From Pseudomonadota bacterium (GTDB taxonomy: Bacteria; Pseudomonadota; Alphaproteobacteria; Rhizobiales; Xanthobacteraceae), in the NCBI GenBank assembly GCA_023442085.1, contig JAEZMT010000351.1, forward strand, positions 1 to 27,207: DNA of 27,207 nucleotides. Direction: 5' to 3'. How positions within the stretch are numbered: position 1 is the stretch's first letter; each line of letters opens with the position of its first letter. The position numbers and the translations under genes were made by a program. The notes below the pieces were generated by a model. The model had not been told where the DNA came from. It saw only the letters and a program-made list of their open reading frames with translations, and did no database searches. Below are positions 1 through 8,412 of this stretch, one piece after another.

Positions 1-2
1 TG

Positions 3-509
3 CGGCTGGGCTATGACGGCTTCAACGGCCAGCCCTATCTTCCGGTCGGGCGGCTGCTCATCCAGCGGGGGCTCGTCCCGCGGGAGGAAATGTCCATGGC
101 GCGCATCCGCGCCTTCATGGAGTCTGACCCTGACGCCGGTCGCGCGCTGCGGCGGGAGAACCGCTCCTTTGTGTTCTTCAAGGTCCTGCCGATGGGCGAT
201 GATCAGGGCGCCATGGGCGCGCAGGGCGTGCCGCTCACGGCAGGACGGTCGCTGGCGGTGGACCGGAAGCTTCACACCTACGGTACGCCGATCTTCGTGG
301 AGGCGGACCTGCCGCTGTCCGGCCCCGGCATGGCCGAGCCGTTCCGCCGGCTGATGATCGCGCAGGATACCGGCTCTGCCATCGTCGGTCCGGCGCGGGC
401 GGACCTCTATTTCGGGGCCGGCGATGCTGCGGGCGCGGTGGCTGGTCGCCTCCGGCATGCCGGGAAATTCACCATGCTGGTGCCGCGCTTCGCGGACCGC
501 GCGCCATGA
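3..509 (+). CDS. mltA: Membrane-bound lytic murein transglycosylase A (MltA), C-terminal part
   Basis: This is the 3' end of a gene that begins before the window; 168 codons are visible and the first two bases belong to an earlier codon. MltA cleaves the MurNAc-GlcNAc bond of peptidoglycan in the periplasm, leaving a 1,6-anhydro end. The visible part holds the end of the MltA barrel domain (RLGYDGFNGQPY followed by the IGR-like VGR, then SFVFFK) and the C-terminal 3D domain. The three conserved aspartates are visible as QDTG (visible residue 122), ARADLYFG (134) and GAGD (141). The first aspartate of such a domain is the usual catalytic acid; that is family knowledge. The stop overlaps the next start in an ATGA, so it is translationally coupled to the Smr gene. 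A lipobox cannot be checked because the N-terminus lies outside the window. Confidence 0.9.
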   Translation, partial: RLGYDGFNGQPYLPVGRLLIQRGLVPREEMSMARIRAFMESDPDAGRALRRENRSFVFFKVLPMGDDQGAMGAQGVPLTAGRSLAVDRKLHTYGTPIFVEADLPLSGPGMAEPFRRLMIAQDTGSAIVGPARADLYFGAGDAAGAVAGRLRHAGKFTMLVPRFADRAP

Positions 510-1099
510 GCCGCCGCGGCCGCCGCCGGCTGCTCGATGCGGAAGAGCGCGCGCTCTGGGACCATGTGGTGCGCTCGGTGAAGCGCCTGCGCCCCGAAAA
601 GCCGATTGCGGCGCCGCCGGTGACGCCGGCTCTCGAGCCTCCGCAGGTGGTGGAGCCCGCGCCGGAGGCGAAGCCGAAAGCCAAAGCCAAGGCCGGCACT
701 CCACCCAAGGTGGTCGCCCCTGCGGTGCCTCCGCCGCCGCCGCTCGCGGCGCTGGAGCCGAAGACCCGCCGGCGGCTCACGCGCGGGGCCGAGGTGGATG
801 CGCGCCTCGACCTGCACGGCCTCACCCAGGCCGCCGCCCATCGCCGGCTGCGCCTGTTCCTGATGGAGGCGCAGGCGAGCGGCCACGCGCTGGTGCTGGT
901 CATCACCGGCAAGGGTGATCCCGAGCGCCTGATGAGTTCAGGCCCGGCCTTCGGCGAAGGCCGGGGCGTGCTCAAGCGGGCGGTGCCGCTGTGGCTCGCC
1001 GAGCCCGATCTGCGGGCCGTGGTCGTGGGGTTCGAATCCGCCGGACGCCGCCATGGTGGCGAGGGGGCGCTCTATGTCCGCATCCGCCGCCGACGCTGA
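506..1099 (+). CDS. Smr/MutS2-type domain protein, putative endonuclease
   Basis: This 197-residue protein has a basic N-terminal segment, a Pro/Ala/Lys-rich linker at about residues 36-85, and a C-terminal Smr domain at about 99-195. The Smr hallmarks are present: LDLHG (101-105), TGKG (134-137), RGVLKRAVPLWL (153-164) and HGGEGALYV (183-191). Smr domains outside MutS2 are nicking endonucleases or RNA-binding modules; the substrate of this stand-alone type is not settled. The ATG overlaps the mltA stop by four bases, which supports both the start and an operon. It converges on the pdeM-like gene with a 12-base gap. It resembles YdaL/SmrA-style DUF proteins common in Hyphomicrobiales. Confidence 0.9.
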   Translation: MSRRGRRRLLDAEERALWDHVVRSVKRLRPEKPIAAPPVTPALEPPQVVEPAPEAKPKAKAKAGTPPKVVAPAVPPPPPLAALEPKTRRRLTRGAEVDARLDLHGLTQAAAHRRLRLFLMEAQASGHALVLVITGKGDPERLMSSGPAFGEGRGVLKRAVPLWLAEPDLRAVVVGFESAGRRHGGEGALYVRIRRRR

Positions 1100-1111
1100 G
1101 GGGACATCAGG

Positions 1112-1870
1112 TCACAGGCAGGCGGAAGCGGGCATGCCATAGGTGCGCCCCGCCCCGAGCAGGTGGGCAGTGAAGCGGCGTGCCGGGAACAGGCGCGCGA
1201 TGGCAGGATCGGCGACGCTCAGCCCGCCGGCATAGGCGCCGAAGGCGGGCAGGATCATCCGGCTGCCATCGGTGACAAAACACCGGCGCCGCACGCCCCG
1301 TCCGCGCGTCACGACGCGCGCCGCAGGATGGAGATGACCGCACACTTCGCCCGGCGCCGGCCCCTGATCCGGCTCATGACGGAACAGCAATGGGCCGAGG
1401 GCGAGCATGGCGGTGCCTTCGCCGCCCAGATCGTGGGGCAGGGGATCGTGGTTGCCCGCGATCCAGATGAAGGTGCGGCCGGTCTGGATGCGGCGGATCT
1501 CGTCGCGAAGCGGGTCCGCCATGCGCTCGCCGGCCCAGCGGTCATGCAGGCTGTCGCCCAGCGCGATCACCATACGCGGCTGGTGCAGGGCCACGACGGC
1601 GGAGAGGCGTTTCAGCGTGTCGAGGGTGTCGTAGGGCGGCAGCATCTGGCCGCGCCGGGCGAAGGCGGAGCCCTTTTCGAGGTGAAGGTCCGCAACCACC
1701 ATCAGCCGCTCGTCCGGCCAGAGCAGGGCACCGGAGGGGTCAAGCTCCAGCTCCGCGCCACGGAGGTCGATCCGGGCGAGGGAGAGGTCAGCTGATTCGG
1801 CGAGGGCGAGCATGGCGGCGGATTTTGCCCAACGCGGCGCCGTGAGCAAGCGGAGCCGTGACGCCGGCAT
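1112..1870 (-). CDS. pdeM: PdeM-like metallophosphoesterase (ligase-associated DNA damage response type)
   Basis: This calcineurin-like metallophosphoesterase has 252 residues from the chosen ATG at 1870. The two-metal motifs are visible in order: DLHLEKG (61-67), GDSLHD (105-110), GNHD (139-142), RHEP (164-167) and GHLHP (178-182). The segment GALLWPDERLMVVADLHLEKG just before and at the first motif is typical of PdeM. PdeM proteins usually lie beside a DNA ligase and an Lhr-type helicase and are thought to act on nucleic acid ends during repair; neither partner is visible here. The start at 1870 lies 10 bases after the NUDIX stop, with a weak GGTG upstream. The ATG at 1813 is a shorter alternative that keeps all motifs but has no visible ribosome-binding site. 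It is probably co-transcribed with the NUDIX gene and priA. Confidence 0.85.
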   Translation of the reverse strand: MPASRLRLLTAPRWAKSAAMLALAESADLSLARIDLRGAELELDPSGALLWPDERLMVVADLHLEKGSAFARRGQMLPPYDTLDTLKRLSAVVALHQPRMVIALGDSLHDRWAGERMADPLRDEIRRIQTGRTFIWIAGNHDPLPHDLGGEGTAMLALGPLLFRHEPDQGPAPGEVCGHLHPAARVVTRGRGVRRRCFVTDGSRMILPAFGAYAGGLSVADPAIARLFPARRFTAHLLGAGRTYGMPASACL

Positions 1871-1880
1871 TGACGCACCA

Positions 1881-2342
1881 TCAGCGCCAGATACCCGCCT
1901 TCTCCAGCATCCCGGCGACATCCTCGGGCCAGACCTGTTCGGTGAGGGAAGACAGAGCATCCCGCGTCCACCACGCATGATTCACCAGCGCCTTGCGCTC
2001 ATCCTCCGACCAGCCGGCCGACGAGACCACGAGGCCGGGCGCGCGCACGAGGAAATAGCGCTCGTCCGACCGCACGCGCCGCCCGTCCGGCATCACGAAC
2101 GAAACCGTGCGCCGTGCGAGGGCTGGGCCGGGATGGGCAATGGCGAGGCCGGTTTCCTCCAGAAGCTCGCGACAGGCGGCAGCCTCGTAGGTCTCTCCCG
2201 GCTCCAGTCCTCCTCCGGGCGGTGCCCAATAGACGTTCCCCGCCAAGGCACCCTCGGCATAGGCGAAGCGGAACAGCAGCAGCCGGTCCTCGCCATCCAG
2301 CACGAGGAGCCGGGCGGCCGGACGTTCGATGGCATCGTCCAT
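1881..2342 (-). CDS. NUDIX hydrolase
   Basis: This 153-residue protein carries a canonical NUDIX box at residues 44-66: G at 44, E at 50, then RELLEETG with metal-binding glutamates at 62 and 63. NUDIX enzymes cleave nucleoside diphosphates linked to another group; the substrate cannot be read from the box. The length, the VYWAPPGGGLEPGE segment before the box and the WWTRDAL segment near the end suggest a single-domain housecleaning or nucleotide-sugar type enzyme, not RppH. It lies directly after priA. The ATG at 2342 is chosen. A GTG at 2354 overlaps the priA stop as GTGA and would add four residues; neither candidate has a strong ribosome-binding site. Confidence 0.88.
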   Translation of the reverse strand: MDDAIERPAARLLVLDGEDRLLLFRFAYAEGALAGNVYWAPPGGGLEPGETYEAAACRELLEETGLAIAHPGPALARRTVSFVMPDGRRVRSDERYFLVRAPGLVVSSAGWSEDERKALVNHAWWTRDALSSLTEQVWPEDVAGMLEKAGIWR

Positions 2343-2350
2343 GGTGCTGT

Positions 2351-4528
2351 TCACAGGAAGCTCTGCGGGTCCACGTCGATGGCCACCTTGATGTTGCCCG
2401 TCACCTTCGGCGCCACGGCCCGCCATTCCCTGAGATAGGCCGGCAGATCGAAATTGCGCGGCGAGCGCACCAGCAGCCGCCAGCGGTGGCGTCCGCGCAA
2501 CAGGGCCAAAGGCGCTTCCGCCGGGCCGAGGATGCGCACCTCCGGGACGATGGGAGCGGAGGCAATGAGGCGCCGGGCATGACCTTCCGCCACGTGGGCC
2601 TCGCTGGCCGAGACGATGAGCGCCGCCATGCGGCCGAAGGGCGGAAGCTGTGCCTCCTCGCGGGCGGCGATCTCGACGTCATAGAAGGCGTCGCGATCGC
2701 CCGTCACCAGCGCGCGCATCACCGGATGCTCGGGCATGTGGGTCTGGATGAAGCCGCGCCCCTCCGCCTTGCCGCGCCCGGCGCGCCCGGCCACCTGGTG
2801 CACCAGCTGGAAGGTCCGTTCGGCGGCGCGCGGGTCGCCATGGCCGAGGCCGACGTCCGCATCCACTACACCCACCAGCGCGAGGCCGGGGAAATTGTGG
2901 CCCTTGGCGACGAGCTGGGTGCCGACCACCACGTCCACGTCGCCTTTCGCCACGGCGTCAAGCTCGGCCCGCATCCGCTCCACCCCGCCCAGCAGGTCCG
3001 AGGAGAGGACAAGGGCGCGGGCATTTGGAAAGAGGGTCTGCACCTCCTCCTGAAGCCGCTCCACGCCCGGCCCGACCGGGACGAGGCTGTCCGGCGCGTC
3101 GCAGGCGGGGCATTTTTCCGGCACGGGCGCCTGATAGCCGCAATGGTGGCAGGTGAGGCGGCGGCGGAAGCGGTGCTCAACCAGCCAGGCGGTGCAGGAG
3201 GGGCAGCGCATCCGGTGGCCGCAGGACCGGCACAGAGTGAGCGGCGCATAGCCCCGGCGATTGAGGAAAAGGAGCGCCTGCTCGCCCGCCTCCAGCGTCG
3301 TGTTGATCTCCGCTTCCAGCCGCGGCGCGATCCAGCGGCCGCGCGGCGGGCCTTCCCGGCGCAGGTCGATGGGGGCGAGGCCGGGCACCTTGGCACCGCC
3401 GAACCGCACGGGAAGCGCCAGCCGCCGGTAGCGGCCGCGCCGGGCATTCACCTCGGTCTCGATGGACGGCGTCGCCGAGGCCAGAACGATGGGCGCCGAC
3501 GCAAGGCGCGCCCGCACCACTGCCATGTCGCGCGCGTGGTAGCAGACGCCGTCCTCCTGCTTGTAGGCAGGGTCGTGCTCTTCATCGACGATGATGAGGC
3601 CAAGATCGCGGAATGGCAGGAAAAGGGCGGAGCGCGCCCCCGCCACCACCTTGACCTGCCCCGAAGCGACCTCGTTCAAAACCTTGGCGCGGCGCCGGGT
3701 GGAGACGCCGGAGTGCCATTCCGCCGGCTTCATGCCGAAGCGCTCGGTGAAGCGGTCGAGGAAGGCCTGGGTGAGGGCGATTTCCGGCAGCAGGATCAGC
3801 GCCTGCCGTCCGGCGCGGATCGCCTCCGCCACCGCCTCGAAATAGGTCTCGGTCTTGCCGGAGCCGGTCACGCCGTCGAGCAGGTGCACGGCGAAGGCCT
3901 TCGCCTTCACCGCGGCGACCATGGCCTGCGCCGCCTCCGCCTGCGGCTGCGAGAGCTCGGGCACGGAATGGTCGGGATCGGGCGGGTAAGCGGCGGGCTC
4001 GGGCGGCATGACGACAGCTTCCAGCGTGCCGTCATCCACCAGCCCGTCCACCACGGAGGGGGAGACGCCGGCCTCCCGCGCCGCCTCGGTCTTTCCGCGC
4101 ACGAAGCCGTCCGCGAGCATGTCCAGAAGCCGCGCGCGGGCGGCCGTCATGCGGGCTGGCGACGATCCGGAGAGGCGCACGCCCACCCGTTCGCGCGCTG
4201 CGCCCGGGCTCTCGCCGTGGCGCAGCGCCATGCGCAGCACCATGCCGCGCGGCGCCAGCGTGTAGTCGGCCATCCAGTCGATCAGCTTGATGAGGTCGGG
4301 CGGCAGGGGGACGTAATCGAGCTTCGCCTTCACTGCCTTGAGCTTGCCGGCCTCCACTGCCTTGCCGCCGCCTGCCGCGCGCGGCCAGACCACCCCGATG
4401 ACGCTCTTGGTGCCCAGCGGGACGTGCACGAGGTCACCGGGCGACACATCCATCCCCTCGGGCAGGAGGTAGGAATAGCCGGCGTCGAGGCCGAGAGGGA
4501 GCAGGACGTCGACGGTGCGCGGGCTCAT
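2351..4528 (-). CDS. priA: Primosomal replication protein N', PriA helicase
   Basis: This 725-residue protein restarts stalled replication forks by unwinding lagging-strand DNA and loading the replicative helicase. The N-terminal 3'-DNA-binding domain (about 1-110) is followed by the superfamily 2 helicase: Walker A GVTGSGKTE (219-227), DEEH (315-318) and SATPS (351-355). Eight zinc-binding cysteines form the usual paired cluster at 433, 436, 442, 445, 460, 463, 473 and 476. Length is normal for the family. The ATG at 4528 begins the conserved VDVLLPLGLDAGYSYLLP strand. The gene is divergent from obgE with 85 bases between starts and heads the priA-NUDIX-pdeM unit. In many relatives priA lies beside the atp operon; here atpH is more than 20 kb away. 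Confidence 0.96.
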   Translation of the reverse strand: MSPRTVDVLLPLGLDAGYSYLLPEGMDVSPGDLVHVPLGTKSVIGVVWPRAAGGGKAVEAGKLKAVKAKLDYVPLPPDLIKLIDWMADYTLAPRGMVLRMALRHGESPGAARERVGVRLSGSSPARMTAARARLLDMLADGFVRGKTEAAREAGVSPSVVDGLVDDGTLEAVVMPPEPAAYPPDPDHSVPELSQPQAEAAQAMVAAVKAKAFAVHLLDGVTGSGKTETYFEAVAEAIRAGRQALILLPEIALTQAFLDRFTERFGMKPAEWHSGVSTRRRAKVLNEVASGQVKVVAGARSALFLPFRDLGLIIVDEEHDPAYKQEDGVCYHARDMAVVRARLASAPIVLASATPSIETEVNARRGRYRRLALPVRFGGAKVPGLAPIDLRREGPPRGRWIAPRLEAEINTTLEAGEQALLFLNRRGYAPLTLCRSCGHRMRCPSCTAWLVEHRFRRRLTCHHCGYQAPVPEKCPACDAPDSLVPVGPGVERLQEEVQTLFPNARALVLSSDLLGGVERMRAELDAVAKGDVDVVVGTQLVAKGHNFPGLALVGVVDADVGLGHGDPRAAERTFQLVHQVAGRAGRGKAEGRGFIQTHMPEHPVMRALVTGDRDAFYDVEIAAREEAQLPPFGRMAALIVSASEAHVAEGHARRLIASAPIVPEVRILGPAEAPLALLRGRHRWRLLVRSPRNFDLPAYLREWRAVAPKVTGNIKVAIDVDPQSFL

Positions 4529-4613
4529 GTTCGTCTTTTGGTCCGGCGCGCGGGAAAGGTCAAAGGGGGTTTCTCCCCTTGCGTTCCAGATTGCGCGCGT
4601 CTACCTCGAACCC

Positions 4614-5651
4614 ATGAAATTCCTCGATCAGGCCAAGGTCTATGTGCGCTCCGGTGACGGCGGGGCCGGGTGCGTCTCGTTCCGGCGCGAGAAGTTCATC
4701 GAGTTCGGTGGTCCCGACGGCGGCGACGGCGGGCGGGGTGGCGACGTGTGGATCGAGTGCGTGGACGGCCTCAACACGCTGATCGACTACCGCTATCAGC
4801 AGCATTTCAAGGCGAAGAAGGGCGACCACGGCCGGGGCGCCAGATGCACCGGCGCCAAGGGCGCCGATGTGGTGCTGAAGGTGCCGGCTGGTACCCAGAT
4901 CCTCGATGAGGACGAGGAGACCATCCTCGCCGACATGACCGAGGTCGGCCAGCGCATCAAGCTTCTGGAGGGTGGCAACGGCGGCTTCGGCAATGCCCAG
5001 TTCAAGACTTCCACCAATCAGGCTCCCCGCCGCGCCAATCCGGGTCTCGAAGGTCAGGAACGCTGGATCTGGCTTCGCCTGAAGCTGATCGCCGACGCCG
5101 GCCTCGTCGGCCTGCCCAACGCCGGCAAGTCCACCTTCCTTGCGGCGACCACGGCGGCGAAGCCCAAGATCGCCGATTATCCCTTCACCACCCTGCACCC
5201 CGGCCTCGGCGTGGTGCGGGTGGACGGGCGCGAGTTCGTGCTCGCCGACATTCCCGGCCTGATCGAGGGTGCCCACGAGGGCGTCGGCATCGGCGATCGC
5301 TTCCTGGGCCATGTGGAGCGCTGCCGCGCTCTGCTGCATCTGGTGGACGGCACGTCCGAGCATGCCGGCAAGGCTTACAAGACCGTCCGCGCCGAGCTTG
5401 CCGCCTATGGCAACGGGCTCGACGAAAAGCCGGAGATCGTCGCCCTTTCCAAGGTGGACGCCCTCTCGCCCGACCTGCTCAAGCAGCAGAAGGAGCGCTT
5501 GCAGCGCGCGGCGAAGAAGAAGCCCCTGCTCCTCTCCGCCACCTCGGGCCAAGGCGTGCCGGAGGCGCTGAGGGCGCTTCTTGCGGTCGTGGAAGAGGCG
5601 CGCGGCGTCGAGAAGGAAGAGGCGGCGCCGCGGGAGGGGTGGCAGCCCTGA
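4614..5651 (+). CDS. obgE: GTPase Obg/CgtA, ribosome assembly GTPase
   Basis: This 345-residue GTPase binds the 50S subunit late in assembly and is linked to stress and cell-cycle control. The glycine-rich Obg fold is visible at 1-158 (GDGGAGCVSFRREKF, then GGPDGGDGGRGGD). The G domain follows: G1 GLPNAGKST (166-174), G2 region YPFTTLHPG (189-197), G3 DIPGLIEG (212-219), G4 SKVD (279-282) and G5 SAT (308-310). The reading frame is open upstream to 4515, but MKFLDQAKVYV is the conserved Obg N-terminus, so the ATG at 4614 is the start. The usual upstream partners rplU and rpmA are absent; the gene is divergent from priA. The C-terminus is short, without the long acidic tail of some homologues. 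Confidence 0.96.
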   Translation: MKFLDQAKVYVRSGDGGAGCVSFRREKFIEFGGPDGGDGGRGGDVWIECVDGLNTLIDYRYQQHFKAKKGDHGRGARCTGAKGADVVLKVPAGTQILDEDEETILADMTEVGQRIKLLEGGNGGFGNAQFKTSTNQAPRRANPGLEGQERWIWLRLKLIADAGLVGLPNAGKSTFLAATTAAKPKIADYPFTTLHPGLGVVRVDGREFVLADIPGLIEGAHEGVGIGDRFLGHVERCRALLHLVDGTSEHAGKAYKTVRAELAAYGNGLDEKPEIVALSKVDALSPDLLKQQKERLQRAAKKKPLLLSATSGQGVPEALRALLAVVEEARGVEKEEAAPREGWQP

Positions 5652-5809
5652 GCGGGTTGCCGTCCCGGCCCGTTCAGCTTGACCGCAGGAACCCGGGCTT
5701 GAACTTCGGGCAGGCTATGGCCTATGCCGTGGCCAAGGCGCATGACGTGCCGCTCCTCTTCAAGGGGGATGACATCTCCCGCACCGACGTGCGCCGCCCG
5801 CACGCCTGA
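5651..5809 (+). pseudogene. vapC: Decayed VapC-type PIN-domain toxin, C-terminal fragment only
   Basis: One frame is open across the obgE-proB gap and ends at TGA 5807-5809. From about 5693 its translation reads PGLNFGQAMAYAVAKAHD and then VPLLFKGDDISRTDV, which matches the closing segment of VapC/PIN toxins (LNFGD, YALAK, PLLFKGDDF, TDI). Nothing resembling the N-terminal PIN half or an antitoxin lies upstream; the frame runs into obgE coding sequence. The residue after LNFG, an active-site Asp in the family, is Gln here. An ATG at 5717 could start a 30-residue peptide, but I see no reason to think it is used. I read this as the relic of a toxin-antitoxin pair that was lost by deletion. Similarity was judged by eye. 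Confidence 0.7.
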
Positions 5810-5833
5810 CGTGCCCTGCCGGTTCACAAGTCC

Positions 5834-7018
5834 ATGGCTTCCCCCGAGACCGCTTCCACCGCGTCTGCTTCCTTTGAACCCTCCGACGCGCCGGCGAAGA
5901 CGCCCGCCTTCGCCGATTTCCGCCGCATCGTCATCAAGGTGGGCTCGGCCCTTCTGGTGGACCGGGCGCAGGGGCGGGTGCGCCTCGCCTGGCTGACCTC
6001 ACTGGTGGAGGACATCGCGGCCCTGCACGCCAGGGGCTGCGAGGTGATGGTGGTCTCGTCCGGCGCCATCGCGCTGGGGCGCACCGTGCTCGGCCTGCCG
6101 TCTGGGCCGCTGAAGCTGGAGGACAGCCAGGCCGCCGCCGCGGTGGGGCAGATCGCGCTTTCCAAGACGTGGGCGGACATCCTCGGTCACTACAACATCA
6201 CCGCCGGGCAGGTGCTGCTGACGCTGGGGGATACCGAGGAGCGCCGCCGCTATCTCAACGCGCGCTCCACCCTCGGCCGGCTGATGGAGCTGCGCTCCGT
6301 ACCGATCATCAACGAGAACGACACGGTCGCCACCACCGAGATCCGCTACGGCGACAACGATCGCCTCGCCGCCCGGGTCGCCACCATGGCGAGCGCCGAC
6401 CTGCTGGTGCTGCTCTCGGACATCGACGGCCTCTACACCGCCCCGCCGGCCCAGGACCCCCACGCGACCTTGATCCCCGTCGTGCCGCGCATCGGAGCCG
6501 AGATCGAGGCCATCGCCGGGGATGCCGGCTCCGAACTCTCGCGTGGCGGCATGCGTACCAAGATCGAGGCGGGCAAGATCGCCACCTCCGCCGGCACCCA
6601 CATGGTGATCGCCTCCGGCCACGTGAAGAATCCGCTCAAGCGCATCATGGAGGGCGGCCGCTGCACCTGGTTCCTCACCTCCGCCAATCCCGTGCGCGCC
6701 CGCAAGAGCTGGATCGCCGGCGCGCTGGAGCCGCGCGGCACGCTGCATCTCGATGACGGCGCGGTGGCGGCGCTGCGGCGCGGGGCGAGCCTGCTGCCGG
6801 CCGGGGTGAAGCGCATCGACGGCCTGTTCGACCGCGGCGACGCCGTGGTGCTGCGCGGCCCCGACGGCGCGGAAGTGGGGCGAGGCCTAGTCGCCTACGA
6901 TTCCACCCACGCCGCCCGCATCATGGGCCACTCCACCTCGGAGATTGAGGCGCTGCTGGGCGTGAAGGGCCGCTCCGAGATGGTGCACCGGGACGATCTG
7001 GCGCTCGGAGTGGAGTGA
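5834..7018 (+). CDS. proB: Glutamate 5-kinase
   Basis: ProB phosphorylates glutamate to gamma-glutamyl phosphate, the first step of proline synthesis. The 394-residue protein has a poorly conserved N-terminal extension of about 27 residues, then the amino-acid kinase domain starting at RRIVIKVGSALLVD, with VVSSGAIALG, INENDTV and the GGMRTKIEAGKIAT segment. A C-terminal PUA domain follows from about residue 300, with GVKRIDGLFDRGDAV visible. The full two-domain length matches the bacterial enzyme. The ATG at 5834 lies 24 bases after the vapC remnant; a start closer to the kinase domain is possible but no better ATG is seen. proA follows after 71 bases, so the two consecutive enzymes of the pathway are probably expressed together. 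Confidence 0.96.
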   Translation: MASPETASTASASFEPSDAPAKTPAFADFRRIVIKVGSALLVDRAQGRVRLAWLTSLVEDIAALHARGCEVMVVSSGAIALGRTVLGLPSGPLKLEDSQAAAAVGQIALSKTWADILGHYNITAGQVLLTLGDTEERRRYLNARSTLGRLMELRSVPIINENDTVATTEIRYGDNDRLAARVATMASADLLVLLSDIDGLYTAPPAQDPHATLIPVVPRIGAEIEAIAGDAGSELSRGGMRTKIEAGKIATSAGTHMVIASGHVKNPLKRIMEGGRCTWFLTSANPVRARKSWIAGALEPRGTLHLDDGAVAALRRGASLLPAGVKRIDGLFDRGDAVVLRGPDGAEVGRGLVAYDSTHAARIMGHSTSEIEALLGVKGRSEMVHRDDLALGVE

Positions 7019-7089
7019 ACCGACCGGCTGGTGAAGCGGCGGCCGGCGCTCTATATGCTGTTGGCTCACCCCTTTTCGAGAGTCACCCC

Positions 7090-8412
7090 ATGTCCACCGC
7101 CTCCGCCCTCCGCACCGATGCCGCCGCCATTGCGGGCCGGCCCGTGCCGCCGGCGGAGCTGGAGGGGGTGATGCTCGCCATGGGCAAGCGCGCCCGCGCC
7201 GCCGCCCGCAGTCTCGCCCTCGCCGCGCCCGAGGTGAAGACGCAGGCGCTGAAGGCGGCCGCCGCGGCGATCCGCATGGCGTCCGGCGAGATATTGGCGG
7301 CCAACGCCATCGACGTGGCCAAGGCCAAGGCGGACGGCATGACCGGCTCCTTCCTCGACCGGCTCACTCTCACCCCCGCGCGGGTGGAAGCAATGGCCGA
7401 GGGCGTGGAGCAGGTGGCTGAGCTGGCCGACCCGATCGGTCTCGTCACCGAGCGCTGGACCCGCCCCAACGGCCTCATCATCGAGCGCGTGCGCACGCCG
7501 CTGGGCGTCATCGGCGTTATCTACGAAAGCCGGCCCAACGTGACGGCGGACGCGGCTGCGCTGTGCCTGCGCGCCGGCAACGCCGTGATCCTGCGCGGTG
7601 GGTCGGACAGCCTGAATTCCTCCGGCGCCATCCATCGCGCTTTCGTTGCAGGACTTGCCTCCGCAGGCCTGCCGGAGGATGCGGTGCAGTTCGTGAGCGT
7701 GCCGGACCGCGCGGCGGTGGGCCACATGCTGGCGGGCCTCGGCAACACTGTGGACGTGATCGTGCCCCGTGGCGGCAAGAGCCTTGTCGCGCGGGTGCAA
7801 AGCGATGCGCGGGTGCCTGTCTTCGCCCATCTCGACGGCATCAACCACGTCTATGTGGACAAGGCCGCCGACCTCGACATGGCCAAGACCGTGGTGCTGA
7901 ACGCCAAGATGCGCCGCACCGGCGTCTGCGGCGCGGCCGAGACGCTGCTGGTGGATCGCGCGGTGGCCGGAACGCATCTCAAGCCGCTGGTAGAGATGCT
8001 GATCGACGCCGGCTGCGAAATCCGCGGCGATGCCGATGTTCAAGCGGTGGATGCGCGGGTGAAGCCCGCCGTCCCCGAGGATTGGGACACCGAATATCTC
8101 GACGCCATCATCGCTGCGAAGGTGGTGGACGGGGTGGACGATGCCATCGCCCATATCGAGGCGCACGGCTCCCATCACACCGATTCCATCGTCACCGAGG
8201 ATGCGGCGGCCGCCGATCGCTTCCTCGCCGAGGTGGACAGCGCCATCGTGCTCCACAACGCGTCCACCCAGTTCGCCGATGGCGGCGAGTTCGGCTTCGG
8301 GGCCGAGATCGGCATCGCCACCGGGCGGATGCATGCGCGCGGGCCGGTGGGCGCCGAGCAGCTGACTTCCTTCAAGTACCGCATCCACGGATCGGGACAG
8401 ACCCGCCCGTGA
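7090..8412 (+). CDS. proA: Gamma-glutamyl phosphate reductase
   Basis: ProA reduces gamma-glutamyl phosphate to glutamate semialdehyde with NADPH, the second step of proline synthesis, and works in a complex with ProB. The 440-residue protein has the ALDH-like fold. Visible motifs are PLGVIGVIYESRPNVT (137-152), NAVILRGGSDS (164-174), VPRGGKSLV (225-233), and the catalytic cysteine 280 in RRTGVCGAAETLL. The C-terminal GAEIGIATGRMHARGPVG is typical. The frame is open from 7015, overlapping proB, but the ATG at 7090 gives the usual N-terminus. The stop overlaps the GTG start of nadD (GTGA), indicating coupling. Confidence 0.96.
   Translation: MSTASALRTDAAAIAGRPVPPAELEGVMLAMGKRARAAARSLALAAPEVKTQALKAAAAAIRMASGEILAANAIDVAKAKADGMTGSFLDRLTLTPARVEAMAEGVEQVAELADPIGLVTERWTRPNGLIIERVRTPLGVIGVIYESRPNVTADAAALCLRAGNAVILRGGSDSLNSSGAIHRAFVAGLASAGLPEDAVQFVSVPDRAAVGHMLAGLGNTVDVIVPRGGKSLVARVQSDARVPVFAHLDGINHVYVDKAADLDMAKTVVLNAKMRRTGVCGAAETLLVDRAVAGTHLKPLVEMLIDAGCEIRGDADVQAVDARVKPAVPEDWDTEYLDAIIAAKVVDGVDDAIAHIEAHGSHHTDSIVTEDAAAADRFLAEVDSAIVLHNASTQFADGGEFGFGAEIGIATGRMHARGPVGAEQLTSFKYRIHGSGQTRP

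Noticed and set aside
2114..4657. 847-residue open frame on the plus strand opposite priA
   Set aside because: It is antisense to a certain gene, rich in His/Arg/Gly/Ala as expected of a GC-rich shadow frame, and shows no recognisable domain.
7563..8408. Long upstream extension of the nadD frame
   Set aside because: It is the proA sequence in another frame, Arg-rich and without domains. nadD starts at the GTG overlapping the proA stop.
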